This document shows, one piece after another, positions 8,060-16,390 of a DNA stretch of 64,000 bases. Numbering within the stretch: position 1 is the first letter of the stretch; the number at the start of each line of letters is the position of its first letter. Both the position numbers and the translations under genes were made by a program. The notes below the pieces were generated by a model. The model made no database searches and had not been told where the DNA came from. It saw only the letters and a program-made list of their open reading frames with translations. This stretch comes from Mesorhizobium atlanticum (lineage in GTDB: Bacteria > Pseudomonadota > Alphaproteobacteria > Rhizobiales > Rhizobiaceae), in contig NZ_QMBQ01000003.1 in the NCBI RefSeq assembly GCF_003289965.1, positions 742,689-806,688 of the forward strand, read 5' to 3'.

Positions 8060-9108
8060 GCCGCGGGCGCGTCGAGTTTGGGCCGGTCGGCGGCCGAGAG
8101 TTCGAGTATCTTGGTGGTGTAGACATCGGCGGCCGCCGGGCGTCCGTTGGGATACTGGCCAACCTTGTCGAGCAGCGCCAATTGCTCCTCGATCGAGGCC
8201 GGATCGAACGTGCCCCAGCCATCCTTGGCGGTCGCGCCGTCGAAGGAGAGCTTCAGCACCAGGTTGACCGTCTTTTCCTCCCAGCCGAGGTCCATTTCCG
8301 GATAGGCGGCGACCATCTTCTTCACCGCTTCCTGCGGGTTGGCATGCACCCAGCCCCAGCCTTTGCCGACGGCGCCGATGAACTTCGCCAGCGTCTCCGG
8401 GTCCTTCTCGATAGCCGCGTCCGTGGCGAAGTAGACATCGGCGTAGGAGCTCAGCCCGAGATCGCGCGTCAGCAGGTCGATGCGGTCGTCACCGACGATG
8501 CTGAGCGCCTGGGTGTTGGTAATCCAGCCGCCGATGGCATCGACATCGCCGCGCACCAGCGGCGCCTTGTCGAAGCCGACGTTGACGATGGTCACCTCCG
8601 ACGGGTCGATGCCGTTCTTGGCCAGGATCTCGTCGATGACGAAGCGCGCCGTCGGCTGGATGCCGATCTTCTTGCCCTTGAGATCAGCGACGCTGCGGAT
8701 CGGCTTGGCGGGCTTAGACGTCAGTGCATAAGGACCGGTGCGGAAGCCGCAGGCGATAATCTTGATCGGCACGCCGCTGGCGCGCGCGGCGTAGAGCTGC
8801 GGCGTTTCGGAAAACTGCCCGAGCTGCGCCGAGCCCGAGACGACCGGCGGCACGGTCGAGGCATTGGGGCCGCCGGGGCTGAACTCGACCTCCAGCCCGG
8901 CATCCTTGAAATAGCCATTGGCGACGGCCGCTATGTCGCCGATCTGTCCGTTGGATATGAGCCAATCATACTGGATGACGACCTTGCCCGCGGCTCTGGC
9001 GCCGGGCGTCAGCACCAGCTGCATGCCGGCAGAGGTGGCCGCAACGGCTGCCATGCCGCCTTTCACGAAAGCGCGACGATTTAATTCGAAGTCCCTGTTC
9101 CCACTCAT
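8056..9108 (-). CDS. NMT1/SsuA-type ABC substrate-binding protein
   Basis: A 350-residue periplasmic protein with a twin-arginine signal (NRRAFVKGG, residues 10-18). It has the NMT1/THI5-like fold features: an N-terminal GYFKDAGLEVEF segment, a DLKGKKIGIQ strand-loop, and an aromatic-rich C-terminal half. Relatives bind aliphatic sulfonates, pyrimidine precursors of thiamine, or riboflavin. The start has AGGAGCG seven bases upstream and lies 67 bases after the VOC gene. Because the operon also encodes a 2-hydroxyacid dehydrogenase and a VOC protein, the ligand is more likely a carbon/nitrogen source than a vitamin; this is inference. Confidence 0.87.
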   Translation of the reverse strand: MSGNRDFELNRRAFVKGGMAAVAATSAGMQLVLTPGARAAGKVVIQYDWLISNGQIGDIAAVANGYFKDAGLEVEFSPGGPNASTVPPVVSGSAQLGQFSETPQLYAARASGVPIKIIACGFRTGPYALTSKPAKPIRSVADLKGKKIGIQPTARFVIDEILAKNGIDPSEVTIVNVGFDKAPLVRGDVDAIGGWITNTQALSIVGDDRIDLLTRDLGLSSYADVYFATDAAIEKDPETLAKFIGAVGKGWGWVHANPQEAVKKMVAAYPEMDLGWEEKTVNLVLKLSFDGATAKDGWGTFDPASIEEQLALLDKVGQYPNGRPAAADVYTTKILELSAADRPKLDAPAA

Positions 9109-9175
9109 TTTTCGCTCCTGTTGCAGACTTTTCTCGTCTCTTATTCAGGCGCCGTTCCCTTCAGCGCGGCGTCGT

Positions 9176-9610
9176 CTACGGCTGTTCGTCGTGATAATCG
9201 CCAGGGCCGCCGTCGAGCCAGGCGTAAAGCTCCCAAAGTGTGTCGTCTGGGTCGGTGAAATAGGCGCAGCGGGCGTTCCAGACGTAGTTTTCCGGCGGGC
9301 CGTAGAAGGGCACGCCCCTGGCGCTCAATTCGCCATGCAGCCGGTCGATATCGGTGGGCGAGTCGAGCTGCACGGCGATGCAGACCTTGTGCGCATGGCG
9401 CGGCGACCTCTGGTTGGACACACCGGTATGGCGGTTGATGTGGTCAAGCTCCCAGGCGGCGAGCGTCACGCCCTCGCCATGGAAATCGGCAAAGCCTTCG
9501 GCGCGGCGGCGCAGGCGGAAGCCGAGTTTCTCGACATAGAAATCGACTGTCCTTTCGATGTTTTCCACCAGAAGGCAGACGTCTGAGATGCGCGTGATGC
9601 TTGCCGGCAT
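9176..9610 (-). CDS. VOC (glyoxalase/dioxygenase) family protein
   Basis: A 144-residue single-domain vicinal-oxygen-chelate protein. The N-terminal pattern ISDVCLLVENIERTVDFYVEKLGF and the C-terminal AYFTDPDDTLWELYAW with its metal-ligand glutamate are characteristic. Members act as isomerases, lyases or dioxygenases on small molecules. It begins two bases after the GntR stop and precedes the importer genes, so it likely handles the imported compound or a product. GGAG in the regulator's last codons is its ribosome site. The reaction cannot be predicted from sequence. Confidence 0.85.
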   Translation of the reverse strand: MPASITRISDVCLLVENIERTVDFYVEKLGFRLRRRAEGFADFHGEGVTLAAWELDHINRHTGVSNQRSPRHAHKVCIAVQLDSPTDIDRLHGELSARGVPFYGPPENYVWNARCAYFTDPDDTLWELYAWLDGGPGDYHDEQP

Positions 9611-9612
9611 GG

Positions 9613-10347
9613 CTATTTCGCTCCGCCGGCTTTCGAGAGTGGCAGCTTAACGCCGACGCGGTTGGCGGCGCCGACGATGTGCGCCCGCATTGCCGCTTCC
9701 GCCGCCGCCGGATCGCCCGCCACCAGCGCGTCATAGATGCGCACATGCTCTCCGACATTGATCTCGACGAGATCGTGCAGCGGATTGGTCATGCGCGCGT
9801 AGTGGATGGAGTGGCGGATCTGCTCGCAAACGAACGAGATGAAGGTGTGGATGTAGCTGTTGCCGGTGGCGCGCGCGATCTCGCGGTGGAAGAGCAGGTC
9901 GGCGTCGATGCTGCCTTCTTCCCAACGCTCCTCGCCGCCCATGCGGTCGAGCGCGGCTTTGATCGAATCGAGATGGCCCTGATTGCGGCGCGCCGCCGCG
10001 AGCGCGGCCGATTCGGCCTCGAGGATGCAGCGCAGCTCGAACAGCCGCTCCATGTTGTGCGTGTCCTTGAGCGCCTCGCGGTCGATGCGGATCGCTGCCC
10101 GTTGCTCGGGCGCCAGCACGAAGGCGCCGATGCCTTGGCGCGCCTCGATCATGCCGTCGGCGCGAAGCTGCGCGATCGCCTCGCGCACCACATTGCGGCT
10201 GACGCCGAATTTTTCCGATAGCTCCTGCTCGGTTGGCAGGCGCGCGCCGGGATTCAGCTCGCCGGATTCGATCTCGCGGCTGAGGAAGGCGGCGACCCGG
10301 TGCGGCAATGTCTCGACAGTGCCGATGGCGGCCAGTCTCTGCTTCAT
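9613..10347 (-). CDS. GntR family regulator, FadR/FCD subfamily
   Basis: A 244-residue transcription regulator. The N-terminal winged helix (about residues 14-82) contains LPTEQELSEKFGVSRNVVREAI, the GntR recognition region, and the C-terminal all-helical FCD domain binds an organic-acid effector through conserved His residues. ATG 10347 was chosen because GGAGAG lies upstream; it overlaps the dehydrogenase stop by four bases. The palindrome at 11805-11816 before the operon is a likely binding site, implying feedback control of the transporter and dehydrogenase and perhaps of the divergent hydrolases. Confidence 0.9.
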   Translation of the reverse strand: MKQRLAAIGTVETLPHRVAAFLSREIESGELNPGARLPTEQELSEKFGVSRNVVREAIAQLRADGMIEARQGIGAFVLAPEQRAAIRIDREALKDTHNMERLFELRCILEAESAALAAARRNQGHLDSIKAALDRMGGEERWEEGSIDADLLFHREIARATGNSYIHTFISFVCEQIRHSIHYARMTNPLHDLVEINVGEHVRIYDALVAGDPAAAEAAMRAHIVGAANRVGVKLPLSKAGGAK

Positions 10348-11780
10348 GGAACACTCTCCGTCGCTGGCAACAGGCAGCCGGGATTCATCAGGCCCTTGGG
10401 GTCGAGGGCGCACTTCAGCGCCGCGACCATGCGGCGATGCGTGGGCGAAAGCCCGGCCCAGAATTCCTTGCGGCGACTGCGGCCGATGCCGTGCTCCGCG
10501 CTGATTGAGCCGCCGAGGCCGACGGCGATTTCATAGAGCCCGGTGATGACCTCGGCACCACGTGCGCGGGCCTCGTGCTCCGCAAGGCCGAGCGGCGGCA
10601 GCACGTTGAAATGGATGTTGCCGTCGCCGGCGTGGCCATAGGCGAGGGGGATCCAGCCGGGATGGTCATTGGCGACGAAGCGGCGGGCTCTTTCGATGAG
10701 GCCGGGAATGTCGGAAATCCTCACCGAAAGATCGGTGCGCACATGATAGCCACGCTTGGCCTGGCCCTCGACCAGACCTTCGCGGATCGCCCAAAAACTC
10801 CTGGCCTGCGTTGTGCTCGCGGCGAGAACCGCATCGGTCACCAGGCCATTTTCCATGGCACCGCCGAGTAGGCCGGCCAGCAAGCTGTTGAGGTCGATAG
10901 CAGCGCTGGACGACAATTCGATCAGCACGTGGACGGGCGCGGCGACCGGCGCTCTCATAGCCGGGTCGATCAGCCTGGCAAGCTCGACGCATTCGGCGCC
11001 GATGATCTCGAAAGCGGAGATGAGGTCCGAGCAGTCGCGGCGCGCCTGGTTGAAGAGCGCGACGGCCGCCTCGAACGAGGCCAGGCCGAGATAGGCGGTC
11101 TCGGTTCGTGCCGGCTTCGGAAACAGCTTGACCTCGACACCCGTGATGACGCCGAGCGTGCCTTCCGAGCCGATGAAAAGCTGCTTCAAATCATAGCCGC
11201 TGTTGTTCTTGCGCAGGCCAGAGAAGCCGTTCCACAGCTCGCCATCCGCCAGCACCACTTCGAGGCCCAGGATCAGATCGCGCGCCATGCCGTAGCGCAG
11301 CACGTTGACGCCGCCGGCATTGGTCGCCGCATTGCCGCCGATCTGGCAGCTGCCTTGCGCGCCAAGCGCCAGCGGGAAGAGGCAATCTTGAGCCTCGCAG
11401 GCATCCTTGATTGTCTGCAGCACGCAGCCGGCATCGGCCTGCAGCGTGAAGTTGCCCGCATCGATCTGCCGGATGGCGTTCAACCGCTCCAGGCTTAAGA
11501 CAACCAGGCCGCCCCCCTTGCTGTCGATCGAGCCTGATACCAGCCCGGTGTTGCCGCCCTGCGGAATGACGCCGACCCCAAGCTCGTTGCACAAGCGCAT
11601 CAGGGCCTGGACTTCGCCGACCGAGCCGGGCCGCAGCACGGCAAGCGCTTCGCCGCGATAATCGCCGGCCCAATCGCCCAGATATTTCGCCATTCCAGCC
11701 GGCTCGGCGGCGATGCCGTTTCGGCCGACGGCGCCTTCCATGGCGCTGAGGATTTCCGGCGAGAGGCGATGAACGGTCAT
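10344..11780 (-). CDS. FAD-linked 2-hydroxyacid dehydrogenase (GlcD/D-lactate type)
   Basis: A 478-residue flavoprotein of the PCMH (VAO) family that oxidises D-2-hydroxyacids such as lactate, glycolate or 2-hydroxyglutarate to 2-oxoacids. The N-terminal FAD-binding half contains PQGGNTGLVSGS and the GGNAATNAGG loop. The C-terminal FAD-oxidase domain carries GHAGDGNIHFN and EHGIGRSRR, both substrate and cofactor contacts. It is the first gene of the minus-strand operon and overlaps the regulator by four bases. The ribosome site is weak. The association with amide hydrolases across the divergent promoter suggests release of a hydroxyacid from a conjugate. Confidence 0.9.
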   Translation of the reverse strand: MTVHRLSPEILSAMEGAVGRNGIAAEPAGMAKYLGDWAGDYRGEALAVLRPGSVGEVQALMRLCNELGVGVIPQGGNTGLVSGSIDSKGGGLVVLSLERLNAIRQIDAGNFTLQADAGCVLQTIKDACEAQDCLFPLALGAQGSCQIGGNAATNAGGVNVLRYGMARDLILGLEVVLADGELWNGFSGLRKNNSGYDLKQLFIGSEGTLGVITGVEVKLFPKPARTETAYLGLASFEAAVALFNQARRDCSDLISAFEIIGAECVELARLIDPAMRAPVAAPVHVLIELSSSAAIDLNSLLAGLLGGAMENGLVTDAVLAASTTQARSFWAIREGLVEGQAKRGYHVRTDLSVRISDIPGLIERARRFVANDHPGWIPLAYGHAGDGNIHFNVLPPLGLAEHEARARGAEVITGLYEIAVGLGGSISAEHGIGRSRRKEFWAGLSPTHRRMVAALKCALDPKGLMNPGCLLPATESVP

Positions 11781-11804
11781 GAAGGTTCGTGTCTGGATAT
11801 CAGG

Positions 11805-11816
11805 TGATACATATCA
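11805..11816. promoter_or_regulatory. Candidate operator for the FCD-type GntR regulator
   Basis: TGATACATATCA has two five-base inverted arms separated by CA and lies 25 bases before the dehydrogenase start, in the divergent region shared with the M24 gene. Short AT-rich inverted repeats of this shape are typical of FadR/FCD regulators. No other clear palindrome is seen in 11781-12031. Confidence 0.4.
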
Positions 11817-12031
11817 TCCTACAACTTGCGTCGAGTCAATCGCTCTCTCTGTTCGGCGAACGGGTCACCGGCTCGTTCAAGGCAGTGGATCTGACCATGT
11901 CGCGGGCGCAGAGCCTGTTCGGCTAGGCCCTGCCTATGCATCGTCCTGGCCGATTGTCGTCCGTCAAAACCGCCGCAATGGTGGACAACTGAAGCTTCGT
12001 CCCGACCAGATCGATCCGGCAAGGAGAAGAG

Positions 12032-13210
12032 ATGATTGAACTGCCTTTTGCCCGCGCCGAGTACCAGCAGCGGCTCGGAAAAATCCGCGCCGAGATGGCC
12101 AGGCGCGGTATCGAACTCCTGATCGTCAACGACGTCGCCAACCAGCATTACATCACTGGTTATGACGGCTGGTCGTTCTATACGCCGCAGGTCGTGCTTG
12201 TTCCCATCGAGGATGCCGAGCCGGTCTGGATCGGCCGCGCCATGGATGCCGCCGGCGGCTTGCTGACGGCGTGGATGAAGCCGGAAAATGTCGTCGGCTT
12301 CCCGGAGGACCATGTCCAGCGGGCCGACCGTCATCCGATGGACTGGATCGCGGCCTGGATCGTTGCCAAAGGCTGGGGCAACCGTCCCATCGGCATCGAA
12401 CTCGAGGCCTATTACTTCTCGCCGAAGGCCCATGCGCGGCTCGTCGCCGGGTTGCCCAATGCGAAATGGCACGACGCCGACCTGCTGGTGAACTGGATCC
12501 GCGCGGTGAAATCGGCGCCGGAAATCGCCTATCTGCGCAAGGCCTCGAAACTGGCGGAAGCGGCGGTCGCGCGGGCCTACGAAGTCATCGCGCCGGGTGT
12601 GCGCGAATGCGACGCCATCGCTTCCATCCAGGCGGCGCAGATCGCCGGCAGTCCGGATTTCGCCGGCGACATCACGGCGCTGCCGCCAACGATCCTCGGC
12701 GGCGAAAACGCATCCGCGCCGCACATCATGTGGAGCGACAGGCGGTTCGGAAAGGACGAAACGATCGCGCTCGAGCTCGCCGGGGTCTGCCGCCGCTACG
12801 CCGCCGGGCTCGCAAGGACGATGCAGCTCGGCAAGACGCCGATCCGCGTCGCGGACACGGCAAAGGCGGTGATCGAAGGCATGGACGCGGTGCTCGACAC
12901 CGTACGGCCAGGCATGACCGCCGAGGAGGTCGAAGCGGCGTGGCGCGAGGTCATCGCGCGTCACGGGCTGAAGAAGGAATCGCGCATCGGCTATTCCATC
13001 GGCGTTGCCTATCCGCCGGATTGGGGCGAGCATACGATCAGCCTGCGGCCAGGCGACAAGACGGTGCTTCAACCCGGCAATGTGCTTCATTCGATTCTGG
13101 GCATGTGGATGGATGGCTGGGGCATCGAGATCAGCGAGACCATCCTGGTGACCGAGACCGGCAACGAGACGCTGACGAAGTTCCCGCGGGACATCCATGT
13201 CAAAGCCTAA
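12032..13210 (+). CDS. M24-fold hydrolase resembling ectoine hydrolase DoeA/EutD
   Basis: A 392-residue two-domain protein: an N-terminal creatinase domain (to about 150, with TGYDGWSFYTPQ and an RHPMDW motif) and a C-terminal pita-bread domain. The DoeA-like segments are ELAGVCRRYAAGLARTM and YPPDWGEHTISLRPGD. Most M24 metal ligands are replaced, as in creatinase and ectoine hydrolase, so it likely hydrolyses a small C-N ring or guanidino bond without metal. AAGGAGA precedes the ATG. The next gene is an M20 hydrolase rather than the AstE-type deacetylase DoeB of known ectoine pathways, so the substrate may differ. Confidence 0.8.
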   Translation: MIELPFARAEYQQRLGKIRAEMARRGIELLIVNDVANQHYITGYDGWSFYTPQVVLVPIEDAEPVWIGRAMDAAGGLLTAWMKPENVVGFPEDHVQRADRHPMDWIAAWIVAKGWGNRPIGIELEAYYFSPKAHARLVAGLPNAKWHDADLLVNWIRAVKSAPEIAYLRKASKLAEAAVARAYEVIAPGVRECDAIASIQAAQIAGSPDFAGDITALPPTILGGENASAPHIMWSDRRFGKDETIALELAGVCRRYAAGLARTMQLGKTPIRVADTAKAVIEGMDAVLDTVRPGMTAEEVEAAWREVIARHGLKKESRIGYSIGVAYPPDWGEHTISLRPGDKTVLQPGNVLHSILGMWMDGWGIEISETILVTETGNETLTKFPRDIHVKA

Positions 13211-14423
13211 CCAGCCGCCCTCAGCGAGCAATATCGCGCTCGGCATCGAGGCTGGAATTCTCGATCGAATGATCGAGATCCGCCGCCATCTGCATCGCCA
13301 CCCGGAGCTTTCGAACCGGGAGGCGGGCACGCAGCGTTACTTGCGCGAGATGCTTGCAAAGGAAGGGATCGCCGAGATTCGCTATGTGGCCGGCTACGGG
13401 CTTGCCGTCGATATCGTCGGCACCGGTCGGCCATCGAACCGCAAGGTGGCTATCCGCGCCGATATCGATGCCTTGCCGATCGAGGAGGAGTCCGGCGTCG
13501 ACTTTGCGTCGGAAAATCCGGGCGTGATGCATGCCTGCGGCCACGATGCCCATGCCGCGATGGGCTTTGCGGTGGCCGCGCACCTGCATGGCTCGCGCGA
13601 CAGTTTTGGCGGAACTGTTCGCCTCATCTTCCAACCGGCAGAAGAAGACGAGCCGTCAGGCGGCAAACGAGTGGTGGAGGAGGGGCTGCTCGACGACATC
13701 GATGCCGCGATCTGCGTTCATGTCGATCCTTATACGCGATCCGGCAAGGTCGCTGTCGGTTCCGGTCCCTATACTCTGGCCTGCGACACGTTCGATGTGC
13801 TGGTCACCGGCTCGGCGGCCCATGCCGCAAAACCCTATGAAGGTATCGACGCGCTGACTGTCGCCTGCTCGATGGTGAGCGAACTGCAGAAGATCGTCTC
13901 GCGCGAGACCGATCCCTATGATCCGCTGGTCATCTCGGTGACCGCCATCAATGGCGGCAATGCCTACAACGTCACCGCCGGCAAGGTCGCGTTCAAAGGC
14001 ACCATCCGCAGCGGCAACGACGCCACTCGCGAGCGCGCCTGGCGTCGGCTTCGCGAGATGCTTGAAGGAATTGCGGCAAGCCACGGCGCAAGTGTAAAGA
14101 TCGACATCCACCAGGGTGAGCCTGGCGTCGTCAACGATGCCGGTATGGCGGCGCTCATCATGGCCGGCGCCAAGGCCAGCATCGGCGCGGACAATGTTCT
14201 CAACATGCCTGGATGGAGCATTGCCGACGATTTTGCCTATTACAGCGAGAAAATTCCGTCGGTCTATTTCCGGCTCGGCATCCGCAACGAGGCGGTGGGG
14301 TCGGTCTATCCGCTTCACCATTCCAGGTTCCGCGTCGACGAGGCCGCGATGAAGAACGGCGTCCTTACCCTGGTGTCGGCGGCAACGATGTACCTGGCGG
14401 GGCACGAGAATCCCGGCGCTTAG
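13197..14423 (+). CDS. M20 family amidohydrolase (hippurate/IAA-conjugate hydrolase type)
   Basis: A 408-residue dimetal hydrolase that removes acyl or amino-acid groups from amides. HACGHDAHAAMG near residue 112 and FQPAEEDEPSGG near 146 are the M20D metal and catalytic motifs; the dimerisation domain occupies roughly 190-310. Its start overlaps the M24 gene by 14 bases, indicating coupling. It may complete breakdown of the product of the M24 enzyme, as N-acetyl-diaminobutyrate deacetylase does after ectoine hydrolase, but by an unrelated enzyme family. Substrate is unproven. Confidence 0.9.
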   Translation: MSKPNQPPSASNIALGIEAGILDRMIEIRRHLHRHPELSNREAGTQRYLREMLAKEGIAEIRYVAGYGLAVDIVGTGRPSNRKVAIRADIDALPIEEESGVDFASENPGVMHACGHDAHAAMGFAVAAHLHGSRDSFGGTVRLIFQPAEEDEPSGGKRVVEEGLLDDIDAAICVHVDPYTRSGKVAVGSGPYTLACDTFDVLVTGSAAHAAKPYEGIDALTVACSMVSELQKIVSRETDPYDPLVISVTAINGGNAYNVTAGKVAFKGTIRSGNDATRERAWRRLREMLEGIAASHGASVKIDIHQGEPGVVNDAGMAALIMAGAKASIGADNVLNMPGWSIADDFAYYSEKIPSVYFRLGIRNEAVGSVYPLHHSRFRVDEAAMKNGVLTLVSAATMYLAGHENPGA

Positions 14424-14450
14424 CAAGCTCCCGGCGTCTGGATCGACCGG

Positions 14451-15731
14451 TTAGAGGTACTGCGCGACCTTCTTGCCGACGGTCAGGAAGCGCAGCGGGT
14501 CGACCGCCTCGCCGTTGTGGCGTACCTCATAATGAAGGTGCGGACCGGTCGAGCGGCCGCTGCTGCCGGTCTTGCCGATGACGTCGCCGGCGGCGAGCTT
14601 CTGGCCGACGGTCACATCGATCTCGCTCAGATGTCCGTAGCGCGTGGCAAAGCCATTGCCATGGTCGACCTCGATCATGCGGCCGTAGCCGCCGGCCCAG
14701 CCGGCCCTGGTGACGGTGCCGGCGGCCGTGACCTTGGCCGGCATGCCGATCGGCGCCCTGAAATCCATTCCCGTGTGCAGGGCGGCGCTGCCCAGGATGG
14801 GGTCTGTGCGCACGCCGAACGGGCTGGTCACCGGATGGCCGGGGGCGGGATTGGCGAGCGGTAGCTTGCGCGCCTCCTTCTTGACCCCGTCAAGCGCGTC
14901 GAGCGCCTCGTCCAGTTCCTTGACCTTGCTGTCGAAGGCCATCGATGGATCGAGCGGCACCAGCGGGCCGCCGACATCGCTCTTGTTAAGCTCGCTGTCG
15001 ACCGGCAGCCCCGCCGCTTCGAGCGCCTGCGCGATCGCATCGGCGTTCTTGTAGGCGCTGTCGGCAAGCGTGGTGATGCGCGAGAGCTGCTGGTTCTCGA
15101 TGGCCTTCAACGACGCGTTGATCGAGACGAACAGCTTGTCGGCGCGGTCGGCGGCCGTTTCGCCATCGAGCGGATCGGACCTTGTCGACCAGAGCGAGAA
15201 GGGCCTGGTGTCGCCGGCGCTCAAGGATGCGACGGAATAGGTCGGCGCCTGGGATAGGCTGCCGGTGACCTCTGCGTGTTCATCGGGTTTGGCCGCCGCG
15301 GCGCCTGCCGCGGGCGCGTCGCCGACCTCGTTCTCGGCGCGCTCGAGGATCGGGCCGAGCCGTCCGTGGCGCTCGCTGAGCTGGGTCTGCCTGGCCAAGA
15401 GCTCGCTGACCTTGGTTTCCATCAGTTGCTGGTCGAGAAGCTGGCGGCTGGTGATGCGATCGACTTGGGCGCGAAGGGCTGAGATGCGGTCCTCATAGGC
15501 CTGCTGCATGCGCGCCTGCCTTGCCGTCGTGGCGCCGATCAGGTCGTCGCGCAGCACCAGATAGGATGTGGCGAGCAGATAGCCGATGGCGATCGCCGCC
15601 AGCGCCGAGCCGATGAAGGCGGCGAGCCAGGGCCGGATGGTGAAGTGTCTTATCTCATTGCCCCGGGCGATGATGACCGTGTGCGGTTCCTTGCGCCTGC
15701 CGAAGACAGCTGACTGACCGGTTGGTTTCAC
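14451..15731 (-). CDS. M23 (LytM) peptidoglycan endopeptidase with coiled coil
   Basis: A 426-residue inner-membrane-anchored protein. A membrane segment spans about 34-57, a coiled coil follows (about 70-150, rich in Q/R/E/L), and the C-terminal M23 domain carries HTGMDFRAP and GPHLHYEV with the zinc ligands His, Asp and His. Such proteins cut peptide crosslinks during growth and division, or activate amidases if the catalytic set is degenerate; here the ligands are intact. The start is GTG. It faces away from nothing else on its strand and appears monocistronic. Confidence 0.9.
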   Translation of the reverse strand: MKPTGQSAVFGRRKEPHTVIIARGNEIRHFTIRPWLAAFIGSALAAIAIGYLLATSYLVLRDDLIGATTARQARMQQAYEDRISALRAQVDRITSRQLLDQQLMETKVSELLARQTQLSERHGRLGPILERAENEVGDAPAAGAAAAKPDEHAEVTGSLSQAPTYSVASLSAGDTRPFSLWSTRSDPLDGETAADRADKLFVSINASLKAIENQQLSRITTLADSAYKNADAIAQALEAAGLPVDSELNKSDVGGPLVPLDPSMAFDSKVKELDEALDALDGVKKEARKLPLANPAPGHPVTSPFGVRTDPILGSAALHTGMDFRAPIGMPAKVTAAGTVTRAGWAGGYGRMIEVDHGNGFATRYGHLSEIDVTVGQKLAAGDVIGKTGSSGRSTGPHLHYEVRHNGEAVDPLRFLTVGKKVAQYL

Positions 15732-15871
15732 GGGGACCAGGCTTTCGTTACGGGACCAACGACAAGCCTAATTACACATTATTAGGGTTAACAAAGCTTT
15801 GCCGCCCCGATCCTGGCGCCGCCTTTGCGCGTAGCGCGGGTACCGGATTGCAGCGTGGCGGCTTCGGCGCC

Positions 15872-16339
15872 TCAGAGCGCGCGCACGGCCTCGAGCACCT
15901 CTTCGGCATGGCCCTTGACGCGAACCTTTCGCCAGACGCGGGCAATGCGCCCGTCCTTGCCGATCAGGAAGGTAGCGCGCTCGACACCCATATAGTTGCG
16001 CCCATACAGCGTCTTCTCGACCCACAAATGATAGGCTTCGATCACCTTGCGCTCCTCGTCGGCGACGAGATCGACGGTGAGATCGTACTTCGCCTTGAAT
16101 TTGTCGTGTTTCTTCACGCTATCGGGGGACAGCCCGATCACCACGGCGCCGGCCTTCTCGAATTCCAGCTTCAACTGCGAGAAGCCGATCGCCTCGTTGG
16201 TGCAACTTGTGGTGTCGTCCTGCGGGTAGAAGTAGAGTACAACCGGCTTGCCCCGGAACGCGGCGAGGCTGAGGGAGCCGCCGCCGTCACGCGGAAGATC
16301 GAATTGGGGCGCTGCGTCGCCCACCTCGAGATCAGCCAT
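15872..16339 (-). CDS. bcp: Bcp-type peroxiredoxin, one-cysteine form
   Basis: A 155-residue thiol peroxidase that reduces peroxides in the cytoplasm. The active-site pattern P39-x3-T43-x2-C46 is present. C46 is the only cysteine, so the usual resolving cysteine five residues later is missing and it must work as a 1-Cys enzyme with an external thiol. ATG 16339 was selected because AAGG lies upstream and the product starts like Bcp proteins (MADLEVGDAAPQF). It is divergent from the DUF3971 gene with 51 bases between starts. Confidence 0.92.
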   Translation of the reverse strand: MADLEVGDAAPQFDLPRDGGGSLSLAAFRGKPVVLYFYPQDDTTSCTNEAIGFSQLKLEFEKAGAVVIGLSPDSVKKHDKFKAKYDLTVDLVADEERKVIEAYHLWVEKTLYGRNYMGVERATFLIGKDGRIARVWRKVRVKGHAEEVLEAVRAL

Positions 16340-16390
16340 ATCGATGCCTTGTTTGCGGTTACGCGCGGGAAAGCATCGATATAACGTGAG

